Shown here piece after piece: positions 63,726 to 64,000 of a DNA stretch of 64,000 nucleotides. A program made the position numbers and the translations under genes. The notes beneath the pieces are model-generated. The model did not search any database. It saw only the letters and a list, made by a program, of their open reading frames with translations, and was not told where the DNA came from. Source of the DNA: Pampus argenteus (Eukaryota; Chordata; Actinopteri; Scombriformes; Stromateidae); assembly GCA_036937835.1 (NCBI GenBank), contig CM072863.1:13690001-13754000 (forward strand). The letters run 5' to 3'. How positions within the stretch are numbered: the first letter of the stretch is position 1; every line of letters starts with the position of its first letter.

Positions 63726-64000
63726 GTAAGTCTAGCTGTCTAAACCATTTCATGGCACACTTCAGCATATAGTGGAATCAATGGTTGCTTTTACTCTTCC
63801 AATAAAAGCAAACCACACTCCCATTTAATTCCAGTCTGATGCTTTGATATGCTAACTAAATGATCTTATCCCCCAGTTTAATTACATTAAACAGTTGGTA
63901 GAAAAATTACTCCCACAAAGGCCATGTTGTAAACAAACACTTTCCTTGACGTGAAAGAGATTCAGCCAGAGTGAGAGACTCAATCAAAGCTGCAAAGGGC
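63726..64000 (+). other. map3k12: map3k12 intron, 5' part
   Basis: Starts with gtaagt and runs to the window end. No exon is seen. Confidence 0.75.

Overview
This window is nuclear DNA from a teleost fish. Genes have many short exons with GT-AG introns, the background is AT-rich with frequent microsatellites, and many short interspersed repeats look like families I remember from percomorph (perch-like) fishes. That placement is inference from repeat recognition without a database. There is no bacterial, phage, CRISPR or operon-like content.

Layout from left to right: (1) 752-27170, + strand, 44 exons of a fibrillar procollagen gene, col2a1 (type II collagen alpha-1). The 5' end lies before the window. 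The exons encode triple-helix residues 37-1014 by mammalian numbering, the C-telopeptide and the complete C-propeptide, followed by a roughly 1.4 kb 3' UTR. (2) 31424-32281, - strand, a one-exon leucine-rich-repeat membrane protein of the LRRC3 family, with a probable 5' UTR exon near 34.3-34.5 kb. (3) 38374-51667, - strand, a complete seven-exon MYG1 gene (DHH-type phosphoesterase/exonuclease, 398 residues). (4) 63230-63725, + strand, the first coding exon of map3k12 (DLK kinase), with a probable TATA promoter and 5' UTR exon near 59.9-60.2 kb; the kinase domain lies past the window end.

col2a1 and the lrrc3-like gene are convergent, lrrc3-like and myg1 are in tandem on the - strand, and myg1 and map3k12 are divergent with about 8 kb between them. 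The genes do not form a pathway. In human, COL2A1, MYG1 and MAP3K12 all lie on 12q13, so this is a conserved syntenic block; the LRRC3-family gene is the unexpected member.

The introns and spacers carry several mobile-element remnants: a 967-bp mariner-type element with matching termini and TA flanks, a 284-bp element flanked by 10-bp direct repeats, a small hAT-like element, and two diverged copies of one older repeat. There is also a 46-unit CTT/GAA array, a 23-base G run, and a perfect 27-bp-arm hairpin. I found no evidence of a wholly new multi-gene system. The points most worth checking are the LRRC3-family paralogue, the hairpin, the GAA/CTT array and the unexplained CpG-rich segment near 52.6-53.0 kb.
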